From Denitratimonas sp037478135 (lineage in GTDB: Bacteria > Pseudomonadota > Gammaproteobacteria > Xanthomonadales > Xanthomonadaceae), in the NCBI RefSeq assembly GCF_037478135.1, contig NZ_JBBHDV010000002.1, positions 1-64,000 on the forward strand: DNA of 64,000 nucleotides, given 5' to 3'. The notes beneath the pieces were generated by a model. It did not search any database and was not told the DNA's origin. It was given only the letters and a program-made list of their open reading frames with translations. The position numbers were made by a program, and so were the translations under genes. Positions 9,102 to 18,347 of the stretch are shown here, one piece after another (position 1 is the first letter of the stretch; each line of letters starts with the position of its first letter).

Positions 9102-9974
9102 ATGAGCATCCTGCATACCATCGATCCGGTGGCGATCCAGCTTGGCCCGGTCGCGGTGCACTGGTACGGCCTGATGTATCTGGCCGGTTTCGCACTCGCA
9201 TGGTGGCTGGGCCTGCGCCGCATCCGGGCCGGGCGTTTGCCGGTGGACGAGGCGGCGTATTCGGACCTGATCTTCTACGCCATGCTCGGGGTGCTGCTGG
9301 GCGGGCGTATCGGCTATCTGCTGTTCTACGGCATTCCGCATGTGCTGGCCGATCCGATGTATGCCCTGCGTGTCTGGGAGGGCGGCATGAGCTTCCACGG
9401 CGGCCTGCTCGGGGTGCTGGCGGCGGTGGCGTGGTGGTCGCGCAAGCACCGGCTGCATTTTTTCGACAGCGTGGATTTCATCGCGCCGCTGGTGCCGCCG
9501 GGGCTGGGTTTCGGGCGGCTGGGCAACTACATCGGCGGTGAACTGTGGGGCCACCACACCGATGCGCCATGGGGCGTGGTGTTCCGCAACTCCTTGCCTG
9601 CCGATCTGGCTACGCTGCCGGCTGATGCGCTGCGCCAGATGCATGCCTCCGGTGCGCTGGAGGTTTATGCCAGGCATCCTTCCCAGCTGTATCAGGCGTT
9701 TCTCGAAGGGCTGCTGATGTTTGCCGTGCTGTGGTGGTTCTCGCGCAAACCGCGCCCGCGCTATGCGGTGTCGGGGCTGTTTGCGCTGCTGTATGGCGTG
9801 TTCCGTTTTCTGGTGGAATTCGTGCGTGAGCCGGATGCGCATCTGGGCTATCTGGCCTTCGGCTGGCTGACGATGGGGCAAGTGCTGTCGATTCCGCTGA
9901 TACTGGTCGGCCTGTGGCTGCTGTGGCGTTCGCGCCGCGCACCCACGCTGGCGCTGCGCGCGGAGAACCCTTGA
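9102..9974 (+). CDS. lgt: Prolipoprotein diacylglyceryl transferase
   Basis: Inner-membrane enzyme that attaches diacylglycerol to the lipobox Cys of prelipoproteins, the first step of lipoprotein maturation. 290 residues, seven membrane segments. Family motifs are intact: GGRIGYLLFYG, GGMSFHGGLLG with the essential His, and the Lgt signature GRLGNYIGGELWG. thyA starts one base after its stop, as in many gamma-proteobacteria where lgt and thyA are paired. Confidence 0.97.
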   Translation: MSILHTIDPVAIQLGPVAVHWYGLMYLAGFALAWWLGLRRIRAGRLPVDEAAYSDLIFYAMLGVLLGGRIGYLLFYGIPHVLADPMYALRVWEGGMSFHGGLLGVLAAVAWWSRKHRLHFFDSVDFIAPLVPPGLGFGRLGNYIGGELWGHHTDAPWGVVFRNSLPADLATLPADALRQMHASGALEVYARHPSQLYQAFLEGLLMFAVLWWFSRKPRPRYAVSGLFALLYGVFRFLVEFVREPDAHLGYLAFGWLTMGQVLSIPLILVGLWLLWRSRRAPTLALRAENP

Positions 9975-9975
9975 G

Positions 9976-10770
<795 letters not shown>

Positions 10771-10788
10771 GTGGGCCGCAGTCCTTCT

Positions 10789-10926
10789 CCCTCTCCCCCG
10801 CCAGCGGCGGGGGAGAGGGTTGGGGTGAGGGGGTGCGCACCGCAGGTGCGAGTGCTTTTGTTTCTGGCGGTGACAAAAAGCCCCCCTCACCCCAGCCCTC
10901 TCCCCCAATGCCATTGGGGGAGAGGG
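10789..10926. repeat. Pair of inverted CCCTCTCCCCC palindromic elements
   Basis: Copy 1 (10789-10833): CCCTCTCCCCCG, seven-base loop, CGGGGGAGAGGG, then TTGGGGTGAGGGGG. Copy 2 (10881-10926) is the reverse arrangement, CCCCCCTCACCCCAGCC then CTCTCCCCCA-loop-TGGGGGAGAG. A further copy lies at 49608-49650 and a decayed one at about 26883-26914. The folA start codon falls inside the loop of copy 2. Confidence 0.85.
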
Positions 10927-11465
10927 AGCAGACAAGCCCGCGACTCGTACTCATCGCCGCGCTGGATCGCCATCACGCCATCGGCAAGGGCAATGCCATG
11001 CCCTGGCATCTGCCCGACGACCTGAGGCGTTTCAAGTCATTGACGCTCGGCAAACCCATTTTGATGGGTCGGAAGACCGCCGAATCACTCGGCCGCGCAC
11101 TGCCGGGCCGTACCAATCTGGTGCTGACCCGCAGCGGCCAGGTGCCGTTCGAGGGCATGCAGGCGGTGGCCGATATCGCGCAGGCACTGGAACTGGCGCA
11201 GCGCGAACACGCGACCGAACTGTGCGTGATCGGCGGCGGTGAAATCTACGCGCTGACGCTGCCACTGGCCGACGCCCTGCATCTGACGCATGTCGATACG
11301 CGGGTCGAGGGCGCTGACGCCTTCTTCCCGCGCTTGGATCCGGCCCATTGGCGGCTGATCCACAGCCAAGAACACCCTGCCGACGCGCGCCACGCCCATG
11401 CGATGCGCTTTGACGATCATGTGCGGGCCGAAGCGCGGGCACCGGAGTTGTTGGGTCCGGGCTGA
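10908..11465 (+). CDS. folA: Dihydrofolate reductase
   Basis: NADPH-dependent reduction of dihydrofolate. The core is complete: LIAALDRHHAIGKGNAMPWH, LPDDLRRFKSLTLGKPILMG, RKTAESLGRALPGRTNLVL, CVIGGGEIYAL. Conserved protein begins near 10941 (SPRLVLIAAL), but no start codon lies between there and the repeat element. The only nearby in-frame starts are ATG 10908 and TTG 10914, both inside the repeat hairpin loop, giving 185 or 183 residues with a short non-native N-terminus. Start is therefore uncertain. Confidence 0.92.
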   Translation: MPLGEREQTSPRLVLIAALDRHHAIGKGNAMPWHLPDDLRRFKSLTLGKPILMGRKTAESLGRALPGRTNLVLTRSGQVPFEGMQAVADIAQALELAQREHATELCVIGGGEIYALTLPLADALHLTHVDTRVEGADAFFPRLDPAHWRLIHSQEHPADARHAHAMRFDDHVRAEARAPELLGPG

Positions 11466-11502
11466 TCCCGGTGGCGGCTCTGTATCCGGAAGCGGCCACC
11501 GG

Positions 11503-11747
11503 TCAGGGATTGTCGCGCCGGAACAACGTCCATTCCTCGATCACCGTGCCATCAGGCAGGTGGCACATGCCTTTCTCGCTGGATGCTTCCTTGACGATTT
11601 CCAGCTTCCCGCCTTTTTTCAGGCAATGCTCGGAAGCAGAGTTGGCGATGCCGACCGATGTGGCTGGCTGTGGCTGGGAACTGCATGCGCCCAGCAGCAG
11701 GGCGAAGGTGCGGCAAACAGCGTGGAACCGGCATGCGAAAGAGTCAT
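11503..11747 (-). pseudogene. DUF333 lipoprotein with frameshift in signal peptide
   Basis: The mature part is a clear DUF333 domain: ANSASEHCLKKGGKLEIVKE, then GMCHLPDGTVIEEWTLFRR, preceded by a lipobox (LLLGAC). The only ATG with a suitable upstream GGAAA is at 11747 and encodes MTLSHAGSTLFAA, a good signal-peptide start, but it is in a different frame from the LLLGAC segment. A single-base indel near 11700-11710 would join them. In the DUF333 frame no start codon exists near the lipobox; the nearest one gives a 140-residue protein with an implausible N-terminus. Either a recent frameshift or a sequencing error. Confidence 0.6.
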
Positions 11748-11965
11748 CGGGATTTCCGGGGAATGGGCTGCGGATGATGGGGGCATTGTTGCACCGGTTC
11801 GGATATCCGGGTGGGTTTCCGGACAGGATCTCACTCCGACCACACCGCCAGTTCGTTGCCGCCAGCAGCTTCGACCGTGCCCAGCGCGTCTTCAAGACTC
11901 CTGCTGTAGAGCATGACGAGCGCACTGCTGCTGTTGCTGCAACCCGACTGCACCGGTCATTTTCA

Positions 11966-13381
11966 TCACGGCACCATCAGATAACGCCCGCCGATTTCCG
12001 CCGAGCGCAGCAGCCAGGGCGGCGCCAGCAGAACCAGGGCCAGGCCGAGCAGGGTGTGGCTGACGATCAATGGCCACAACGCGCGGTGCCGCTGGCCGAG
12101 CAAGGCCCAGGCGGTGCCGCCGGCCAGCGTGAACAGCATCAGCGCGAAATTGGGTGCGTGCAGCAGGCTGAAGATCAGGCCGCAGGCCAGTGCGCAGTGG
12201 CGCGCATCCGGCAGCAGTACACGCAGTCGCGGTGCGATCGCGGCGATCAGCAACCACTGCTGCAACGTGGCCCAGAGCGGATAGCGCAGGTATCGCCCGG
12301 GTGTGCGGCTGCCGGTGTCGGATGGATCCAGCCATGCCAGCAACAGCAGCGGCACCAGCGCCAGGCAGGTGAATCCGATCGCGGCCTTCCACGCGGCGCG
12401 GTCGCCACGCCAGTGCCAGCGGCGCGGTCCGGGTGCCGGCAGCAGCATCAGCGCGACCAGGCACAACAGCAGGGTGACATCGACCTCGACCGGCGTATCC
12501 CGTGAAGGCCAGCCGGACAGCAGCAGCGCGATGGCAGGGCCGAGTGTGGTGGTCAGTTCCCAGCCGGCACGGCGCGGGCTGTCGTGGGGTGAAGGCTTCA
12601 GCCGCCGCCACAGCGCATTGGCCACCAGCACCAGCAGTAACGCGCTGGCCAGCCGCAGCAGCAGACTGGAACTGGAAGGCAAATGTGTGGCGAGCCATTG
12701 GCCGGTGCGCCCGGTATGGCCGCCGGCGCGGATCGTGAGCGCCGGGGCCAGCGCCTGCTGTGCATCGCGGTAGCGCAACAGGGATTCAGGCGTGGCGAAT
12801 GGCGGTGCGCTGCGGCTGTACTCCGGGCAGGTTTCAAGCGACTCGCAGGGTGTGGTGAAAAGACCGAGCGAGCGCAGCCGCAGATGGGCGCCGGGCGTGG
12901 TTTCGATGCGCAGTTGCAGGCCGGCGGCCGGCACGGCATCGGGCAGGGTGGCCAGCGCCAGTTGCAGCCGCTGCACGCCGGTGGAAATGTGGACTTCACT
13001 CCACTGCTGCGGGCCTGCGGGCTGGGCCAGCAACAGCAGGATGCGGCCGCTGGCGGCGCTGGCGATTTCCAGTTGCGCGTGCTGCACCGCGCGCGCGTCG
13101 ATATGGCCGCCGCGCAACGGCAGCGACAGGTTCACCACGCCGTCATCCGGTGCACTCAACCACAGTTCGCCGCTGAAATGACGTGCGTTGTCGATGCCGT
13201 GGCTGCCGCCGTGCACGATGCTGGCCGGATCGGAAAAATCCCACTGCCAGGGCGAGATGCCCTGCGCCCAGTCGGCTTCGCGCTGTGTCGCTTGCTGCGC
13301 CAGCCAGGTCGCGACGGTGAGCTGGGACACGGCCCACAACCCGACAATCGCAAGTGCCGCTGTCAGCGTCAGCCGCCACAT
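11966..13381 (-). CDS. CPBP-like membrane protein with substituted catalytic residues
   Basis: 471-residue membrane protein from ATG 13381 (MWRLTLTAAL). Helix 1 is at 1-22, then a large periplasmic beta-type domain (about 25-225), then about eight helices. The last 110 residues align with CPBP (CAAX-protease-like) glutamic peptidases: FSLLHAPNFALM matches the FxxxH motif and LIVSHTLLG the last His, but the EExxxR motif reads QQWLLIAAI. Both glutamates are glutamine, so peptidase activity is doubtful. The start lies 16 bases after the phhB stop, so the two are probably co-transcribed. Role unknown. Confidence 0.6.
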   Translation of the reverse strand: MWRLTLTAALAIVGLWAVSQLTVATWLAQQATQREADWAQGISPWQWDFSDPASIVHGGSHGIDNARHFSGELWLSAPDDGVVNLSLPLRGGHIDARAVQHAQLEIASAASGRILLLLAQPAGPQQWSEVHISTGVQRLQLALATLPDAVPAAGLQLRIETTPGAHLRLRSLGLFTTPCESLETCPEYSRSAPPFATPESLLRYRDAQQALAPALTIRAGGHTGRTGQWLATHLPSSSSLLLRLASALLLVLVANALWRRLKPSPHDSPRRAGWELTTTLGPAIALLLSGWPSRDTPVEVDVTLLLCLVALMLLPAPGPRRWHWRGDRAAWKAAIGFTCLALVPLLLLAWLDPSDTGSRTPGRYLRYPLWATLQQWLLIAAIAPRLRVLLPDARHCALACGLIFSLLHAPNFALMLFTLAGGTAWALLGQRHRALWPLIVSHTLLGLALVLLAPPWLLRSAEIGGRYLMVP

Positions 13382-13397
13382 GGCCGGCGGTGCGGGT

Positions 13398-13751
13398 TCA
13401 GGCGGCGTCGGCGCCGGCCAGTAGTTCGACCTTGGCCGCGCAGATGAAATCGTTGTCGGACAGGCCGCCGACATCGTGCGTGGACCAGCGCATCACGCAG
13501 CGGTCGTAATGCACCCCCAGATCCGGATGATGGTCTTCGCGATGCGCGATGAAGGCGACTGCGTTGACGAAGGCCAGGGTGCGGTAATAGTCCGGAAAGC
13601 GGAAGGTCTTGCAGATCGCCGCATCCTTTTCGACCAGTTCCCAGCCGGGCAGGGCGGCGAGCTTCTCCGTGATCTGACTGGCAGCCAGGCGGTGTTCGGC
13701 GCCGCGCAGCGGACGGCAGGAGGCGCGGGCCAGTTCGGACAGTGTGGACAT
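13398..13751 (-). CDS. phhB: Pterin-4a-carbinolamine dehydratase
   Basis: 117-residue enzyme that dehydrates 4a-hydroxytetrahydrobiopterin, regenerating the cofactor of phenylalanine hydroxylase. The signature histidines are present (IAHREDHHPDLGVHYDRC, then STHDVGGLSDND). Length is typical. No phhA is nearby. Divergent from nfuA across 114 bases and followed by the CPBP-like gene. Confidence 0.93.
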   Translation of the reverse strand: MSTLSELARASCRPLRGAEHRLAASQITEKLAALPGWELVEKDAAICKTFRFPDYYRTLAFVNAVAFIAHREDHHPDLGVHYDRCVMRWSTHDVGGLSDNDFICAAKVELLAGADAA

Positions 13752-13865
13752 GACAGATTCCTGGTCGAAGAGCGCTGCGGCGCGGGGCACGGCCCGCCAG
13801 TATACGTGGCGTTGCGTCAGCGCCGTTGCTGCGGCGATAGAATGGCCGGTGAACCCATCGCGGCC

Positions 13866-14459
13866 ATGACCATGATCGAGATCAGCACCACTGCCCAGAA
13901 CCATTTCCTCCGCCTGCTCCAGAGCCAGGGCGAAGATGCCATCGGCATCCGCCTGCGCGCGGTGGACGGCGGCACACCGGCGGCCGATGCGCGGCTGGAA
14001 TTCTGCGAGCCTTCCGACCTGCAGGGCGACGAATGGGAGATCGAGTGCGAAGGTTTCATGCTGTACGTGGATGCGGCCAGCGTGCCGTTCTTCGATTCGG
14101 CTGAAATCGACTACCTGCCCAGCGCCACCGGTGGCCAGCTCAACATCCGCGCCCCGCGCATCAAGGGCGCGCTGCCGGGCGAGGACGCCTCGCTGGTGGA
14201 ACGCGTGCGCTATGTGATCGATGCCGACATCAATCCGCAGATCGCCTCGCATGGCGGGCGTGTGAGCCTGGAGCAGGTGACCGCCGAGGGCGTGGTGGTG
14301 CTGCGTTTCGGCGGTGGTTGCCACGGCTGCGGCATGGCCGATGTCACGCTCAAGGAAGGCATCGAAAAAACCCTGCTGGCCAAGGTGCCCGGCGTCACCG
14401 CAGTGCGCGATGTCACCGATCACGCCAGCGGTACCAATCCCTATTTCGCGGCACAGTAA
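13866..14459 (+). CDS. nfuA: Fe-S biogenesis protein NfuA
   Basis: Iron-sulfur carrier of about 197 residues. The N-terminal half is a degenerate A-type (IscA-like) domain that lacks its cysteines; the C-terminal NifU-like domain carries the cluster-binding CxxC (GGGCHGCGMADVTLKEGIE). Start is ATG 13866 or 13872 (MIEIST); both fit. Followed after 24 bases by a deaminase gene. Confidence 0.93.
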   Translation: MTMIEISTTAQNHFLRLLQSQGEDAIGIRLRAVDGGTPAADARLEFCEPSDLQGDEWEIECEGFMLYVDAASVPFFDSAEIDYLPSATGGQLNIRAPRIKGALPGEDASLVERVRYVIDADINPQIASHGGRVSLEQVTAEGVVVLRFGGGCHGCGMADVTLKEGIEKTLLAKVPGVTAVRDVTDHASGTNPYFAAQ

Positions 14460-14483
14460 GCCGCAGCGGCGGCAGGAGGTTTC

Positions 14484-14921
14484 ATGGATCAGTTCATGCA
14501 GGAAGCCATCGCGCAGGCGCAGGCCGGTTTTGACGAAGGCGGCATCCCGATCGGCTCGGTGATCGTGCACCAGGACCGCATCATCGGGCGCGGCCACAAC
14601 CGTCGCGTGCAGAACGGCAGCCCGATCCTGCACGGCGAGATGGATGCCTTCGAAAACGCCGGACGGCAGCCGGCCAGCGTCTATCGCGAATGCACGCTCT
14701 ACACCACGCTGTCGCCGTGTTCGATGTGCTCCGGCGCGATTCTGCTGTACGGCATCCCACGCATCGTGATCGGCGAAAACCGCAGTTTCATGGGCGAGGA
14801 AGAACTGCTGCGCAGCCGCGGCGTGGAACTGACCGTGCTCGACGACCCCACTTGCATCGAACTGATGGCGCGCTTCATGCGGGAAAAACCGCAGCTGTGG
14901 AATGAGGATATCGGCGAATGA
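14484..14921 (+). CDS. Cytosine/nucleoside deaminase, yeast FCY1-like
   Basis: Zinc-dependent CDA-fold deaminase of 145 residues. Zinc ligands and catalytic Glu are in LHGEMDAFENAGR (H-x-E) and TLSPCSMCSGAI (PCxxC). The C-terminal WNEDIGE and IPRIVIGENRSFMG recall fungal cytosine deaminase rather than the bacterial TadA or CodA types. Likely deaminates cytosine or a related base, feeding uracil salvage; substrate not proven. RBS AGGAGG precedes ATG 14484. Its stop overlaps the next start (ATGA). Confidence 0.85.
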   Translation: MDQFMQEAIAQAQAGFDEGGIPIGSVIVHQDRIIGRGHNRRVQNGSPILHGEMDAFENAGRQPASVYRECTLYTTLSPCSMCSGAILLYGIPRIVIGENRSFMGEEELLRSRGVELTVLDDPTCIELMARFMREKPQLWNEDIGE

Positions 14922-15508
14922 CATCGCCCATGCCGGATGACGCCGCCGTCATCGCCGCCACCCGGCGCTGGCTGGAGCGCGCCGTTATCGGCCTGAACCT
15001 GTGCCCGTTCGCGCGGGCGCCGTATCTGCGCGGGCAGGTGCGCATCGTGGTCAGCCCCGCGCGCGATGAAGAAACCCTGCTGCTGGATCTGTGCGAAGAA
15101 CTGCAACGGCTGGCGGTCAGCGACGAAAACGAGGTTGAAACCACGCTGCTGGTGCACCCGCAGGTGCTCGGTGATTTCCCCGGCTTCAACGATTTTCTCG
15201 ATCTTGCCGATGCCGCGCTGGTGCAGATGAATCTGGAAGGCGAGTTGCAGGTCGCCAGCTTCCATCCCGATTACGAATTCGTCGATGCGCCGATCGGCGA
15301 TGTGGCCAATTTCACCAACCGCTCGCCATACCCGACCCTGCACCTGCTGCGCGAAGCCTCGATCGAACGCGCGGTGGACGCGGTGCCCGATACCGACGCC
15401 ATCTACGAACGCAACATCGCACGTCTGCGCGAACTGGGGCGCACCGGTTGGGATGCGCTGTGGCGCGATGACGCGGCATCGCCGCCGCCGCAGGCAAACC
15501 GGGACTGA
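14918..15508 (+). CDS. DUF1415 family protein
   Basis: 196-residue soluble protein of the DUF1415 family (GLNLCPFARAPYLRG near the N-terminus, SFHPDYEF, NRSPYPTLHLLRE). Function unknown in the family. It overlaps the deaminase gene by four bases, so the two are translationally coupled. Confidence 0.88.
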   Translation: MTSPMPDDAAVIAATRRWLERAVIGLNLCPFARAPYLRGQVRIVVSPARDEETLLLDLCEELQRLAVSDENEVETTLLVHPQVLGDFPGFNDFLDLADAALVQMNLEGELQVASFHPDYEFVDAPIGDVANFTNRSPYPTLHLLREASIERAVDAVPDTDAIYERNIARLRELGRTGWDALWRDDAASPPPQANRD

Positions 15509-15754
15509 TCCGCAGCCGTAGCGGCGCCCGCCTGCCTTGCGCGAAGGTCGCGCGCCGGAGATGGGAGCGGTGCCGCTGCCCGTGCCGTTATCAGGCAACC
15601 GGTACCGCCCTCGCGCATCGACATGATCCATCGCAATACGGGCGTGTGCGGATTTCGCTACCCTTGGGTGGCAAGCCGGTGATTGGACGCCGTTTTGCCC
15701 TCCCACATCCTGTCCAAGGTTCTGCCCTCTCCACCCACATGAAAGGAGTGTGCC

Positions 15755-16681
15755 GTGACTGTTGATGCATCCATTCCCAAGGCGCTGTACCAGGCCAATA
15801 TCGATCTTGCGCTGCGCATCGCGGCCCTATTGCAGGAAAACGGCAAACAGTGGTTCGACCTGTTTGCCGAGGAAGCCAGCACCCGTTTCGACGAAGGCGT
15901 TTCCAGCTTTGGCGCGCTGGGTAGCGAGTTCTCGCTGGAAAAGCTGGCCGCACTGCCGGCCGATGCGGCGGCGCAGTTCCTGCAACTGGACGTGGGTCGC
16001 TGGCAGGCAATGATTTCCCATGCGGTGGAAAACCAGACGCTGTTTTCGGACGGCTTGCAGGAAGCCCTGCGGGAATGGCAGGCGGCCTGTTCGGAGGCTT
16101 TCGACGCGGTCGGTTCCGGCGTGCTGCCGAACCTGGGTGGCGGCCTGTCCGCACTGCCCGGGTTTTCCGATGTGGCGATGGGTTTCCAGCGTTTCATGGC
16201 GCAGGCTGTGCCTTCGGTCAGTGCGGTCTACAGCGCATCGGTCGGCGGCAAGGCCGACAAGACGGCGGAAAAGGCGAAGCCGGCCAGCACCGCCGCAGCC
16301 CGCTCAGCAGGGAAAAAGCCGGCCGCTGAAGCACAGCCCGGCAACAAGCTCGCGCGCAAGCCGGCGGCCAAGGCAGCCAGCAAACCGGTAAAGAAGACGG
16401 CGAAGAAGGCCGCTACAAAGGCCATCGCCAAAACCGCGACCAGCGCCAAAAAGTCGGCCGCCAAGACAGCAGATTCGACCACCGGCACGGCCACATCCTC
16501 TGCCGCAACCGCAAAACCTGTGGCCAGGGCCGCCGCTGCGGCGAAGAAAACCAGCAGCGGGCCGCCACGCAAGAGCGCCGGCAGCAAGTCCGCCGCGCCG
16601 GTGCCGCCGCCCAGCCCGATGCCGGCGCTGGTCACCACGCCACGCAAGACAGCCAAGTCGCGCAGCGCCGAGACGAAATAA
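15755..16681 (+). CDS. Phasin-family protein with Lys/Ala-rich tail
   Basis: Phasins coat polyhydroxyalkanoate granules. Residues 1-155 form an amphipathic helical phasin-like domain (ALYQANIDLALRIAALLQEN, KQWFDLFAEEA). Residues 165-308 are a low-complexity tail of KPAAKAA/KKTAKKAATKA-type motifs resembling histone H1 and PhaF, which in pseudomonads binds DNA and helps distribute granules. Start is GTG 15755 with a strong GAAAGGAG upstream. A PHB depolymerase occurs at 30143-31447; no phaC is in the window. Confidence 0.8.
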   Translation: MTVDASIPKALYQANIDLALRIAALLQENGKQWFDLFAEEASTRFDEGVSSFGALGSEFSLEKLAALPADAAAQFLQLDVGRWQAMISHAVENQTLFSDGLQEALREWQAACSEAFDAVGSGVLPNLGGGLSALPGFSDVAMGFQRFMAQAVPSVSAVYSASVGGKADKTAEKAKPASTAAARSAGKKPAAEAQPGNKLARKPAAKAASKPVKKTAKKAATKAIAKTATSAKKSAAKTADSTTGTATSSAATAKPVARAAAAAKKTSSGPPRKSAGSKSAAPVPPPSPMPALVTTPRKTAKSRSAETK

Positions 16682-16783
16682 TGTCCTCCGACCGCGCCCG
16701 GCTGCACTCGCAGCCGGCGCGGGCATTGAAGCCGGACGCCTGTGGCCACATCCTGTACGCATCCCTCTCATGCGACAGCACCC

Positions 16784-17401
16784 ATGGCCGATTCCTGTCC
16801 CCTGCCGGGCACTACGCCCGAAACTTTCCCCGATCCGCAGTTCGATCCACCCGCCAGCGGCACGCAGGCGCAGGCGGTACTGGCCGGTGGCTGCTTCTGG
16901 TGCACCGAGGCGGTATACCGCCAGCTGGATGGCGTGCTGGCGGTGGAATCCGGTTACAGCGGCGGCGATCCGGCGCGCGCCAATTACGCAGCGGTGTGCA
17001 CCGGCAGCACCGGCCATGCCGAAGCGATCCGCATCAGCTACGACCCGCAGCGCCTGAGCTACGGCCAACTGCTGAAGGTGTTCTTCTCGGTCGCGCACGA
17101 TCCGACCCAGCTCAACCGCCAGGGTGGCGACATCGGCACCCAGTACCGTTCGGCGGTGTTCTACGCCGACCCGACGCAGCACGAGGTCGCCAGCCGCTAC
17201 ATCGCGCAGCTGGACGCCGCCGGTGTCTACCCTTCGCCCGTGGTCACCACGCTGGAAGCATTCGATGTCTTCCATCCGGCCGAGGCCCATCATCAGGACT
17301 ACGCGGCGCAGAACCCGGAGCAGCCCTACATCCGCGCCGCTGCCGCGCCCAAGGTCGCCAAGGTCCGGGCCTGGTACGGCGACCAGTTGCGAAAGGAGTG
17401 A
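16784..17401 (+). CDS. msrA: Peptide methionine sulfoxide reductase MsrA
   Basis: Reduces the S-epimer of methionine sulfoxide in proteins. 205 residues from ATG 16784. Catalytic motif GGCFWCTEA, then GYSGG, SYGQLLKVFF and the GTQYRSAVF segment are intact. msrB follows after five bases, forming a repair operon with hslR. Confidence 0.95.
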   Translation: MADSCPLPGTTPETFPDPQFDPPASGTQAQAVLAGGCFWCTEAVYRQLDGVLAVESGYSGGDPARANYAAVCTGSTGHAEAIRISYDPQRLSYGQLLKVFFSVAHDPTQLNRQGGDIGTQYRSAVFYADPTQHEVASRYIAQLDAAGVYPSPVVTTLEAFDVFHPAEAHHQDYAAQNPEQPYIRAAAAPKVAKVRAWYGDQLRKE

Positions 17402-17406
17402 ATCCC

Positions 17407-17865
17407 ATGCGCAAGACCACCGCCACCGGTTTCGACCTCACCCCGCTGAGCCAGGACGAACGTTTCGCGCTGGCCGCCCGGCTCACGCCGCAGCAGCGCC
17501 ACATCCTGCTCTCGCATGGCACCGAAGCGCCATTCTGCGGCGGCTTGCTGGACAACAAGCTCGATGGCCTCTATGCCTGTGCGCTGTGCGGGCTGCCGCT
17601 GTTTTCCTCGCAGGACAAATTCGATTCGGGCACCGGCTGGCCCAGCTACCAGCGCCCGTTCGATGCTGAGCACGTGTACCAGGTGCGCGATACCAGCCAC
17701 GGCATGGTGCGCATCGAAGTGCGCTGCGCACGCTGCGACGGACATCTGGGCCATGTGTTCCCCGATGGCCCGCCGCCGACCTTCACCCGCTACTGCCTGA
17801 ACTCGGACGCGCTGGAGTTTTTCGTGCAGGGCAGCCAGCCCGAGCAGCGGATTGCCGCCGGATGA
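17407..17865 (+). CDS. msrB: Peptide methionine sulfoxide reductase MsrB
   Basis: Acts on the R-epimer of protein methionine sulfoxide. 152 residues. Zinc-binding CxxC pairs (YACALCGLPLF and VRCARCDGHLGHVF), GTGWPSYQRP and the catalytic Cys in TRYCLNSDALEF are all present. Its stop overlaps the hslR start (ATGA). Confidence 0.96.
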   Translation: MRKTTATGFDLTPLSQDERFALAARLTPQQRHILLSHGTEAPFCGGLLDNKLDGLYACALCGLPLFSSQDKFDSGTGWPSYQRPFDAEHVYQVRDTSHGMVRIEVRCARCDGHLGHVFPDGPPPTFTRYCLNSDALEFFVQGSQPEQRIAAG

Positions 17866-18260
17866 GTGCAGAAAACCCCGGCGTGCGGCTCGACCTCTGG
17901 CTCTGGGCGGCACGCTTCTTCAAGACCCGCGCACTGGCCAAGGAAGCGATCACGCGCTCGCAGGTGAAGATCGCCGGCCAGACCTGCAAACCCTCGCGCA
18001 CGGTACGCGAAGGTGACGGGCTTTCAATCGAACGCGCCGGTGAAACCTGGGACGTGACGGTGCTGGGCCTGAGCGACAGGCGCGGCCCGGCCAGCGTCGC
18101 GCAGACGCTGTACGAGGAAAGCGTCGAATCGCGCGAACGCCGCGAACAGCAACGCGCACTGCGCGCTGCAGAACGCGCCGGCTACCAGCCCCCCGCACAC
18201 AAACCGGACAAACGCGCGCGGCGTCTGATCCAGGCGCTGGGTGATCTGGATTCGATGTAG
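17862..18260 (+). CDS. hslR: Hsp15 ribosome-associated S4-domain protein
   Basis: S4 RNA-binding protein of 132 residues; Hsp15 rescues nascent chains on dissociated 50S subunits after heat shock. S4 motif at the N-terminus (VRLDLWLWAARFFKTRALAK, then AITRSQVKIAG). The C-terminal third is highly basic. Overlaps msrB by four bases, so it sits in a protein-quality-control operon. Confidence 0.92.
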   Translation: MSAENPGVRLDLWLWAARFFKTRALAKEAITRSQVKIAGQTCKPSRTVREGDGLSIERAGETWDVTVLGLSDRRGPASVAQTLYEESVESRERREQQRALRAAERAGYQPPAHKPDKRARRLIQALGDLDSM

Positions 18261-18280
18261 CGCCAGCGGTCTGGTGCTGG

Positions 18281-18313
18281 AATCGGGAATCGGGAATCGG
18301 GAGTCGGGAGTCG
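18281..18313. repeat. Heptanucleotide tandem repeat
   Basis: Three AATCGGG units, one AGTCGGG and a partial AGTCG, in the gap between the convergent hslR and purT genes. Intergenic, so no coding effect. Confidence 0.9.
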
Positions 18314-18347
18314 AACCGCGCGGCTTTCCCGGTACTGCCGACGCGGC

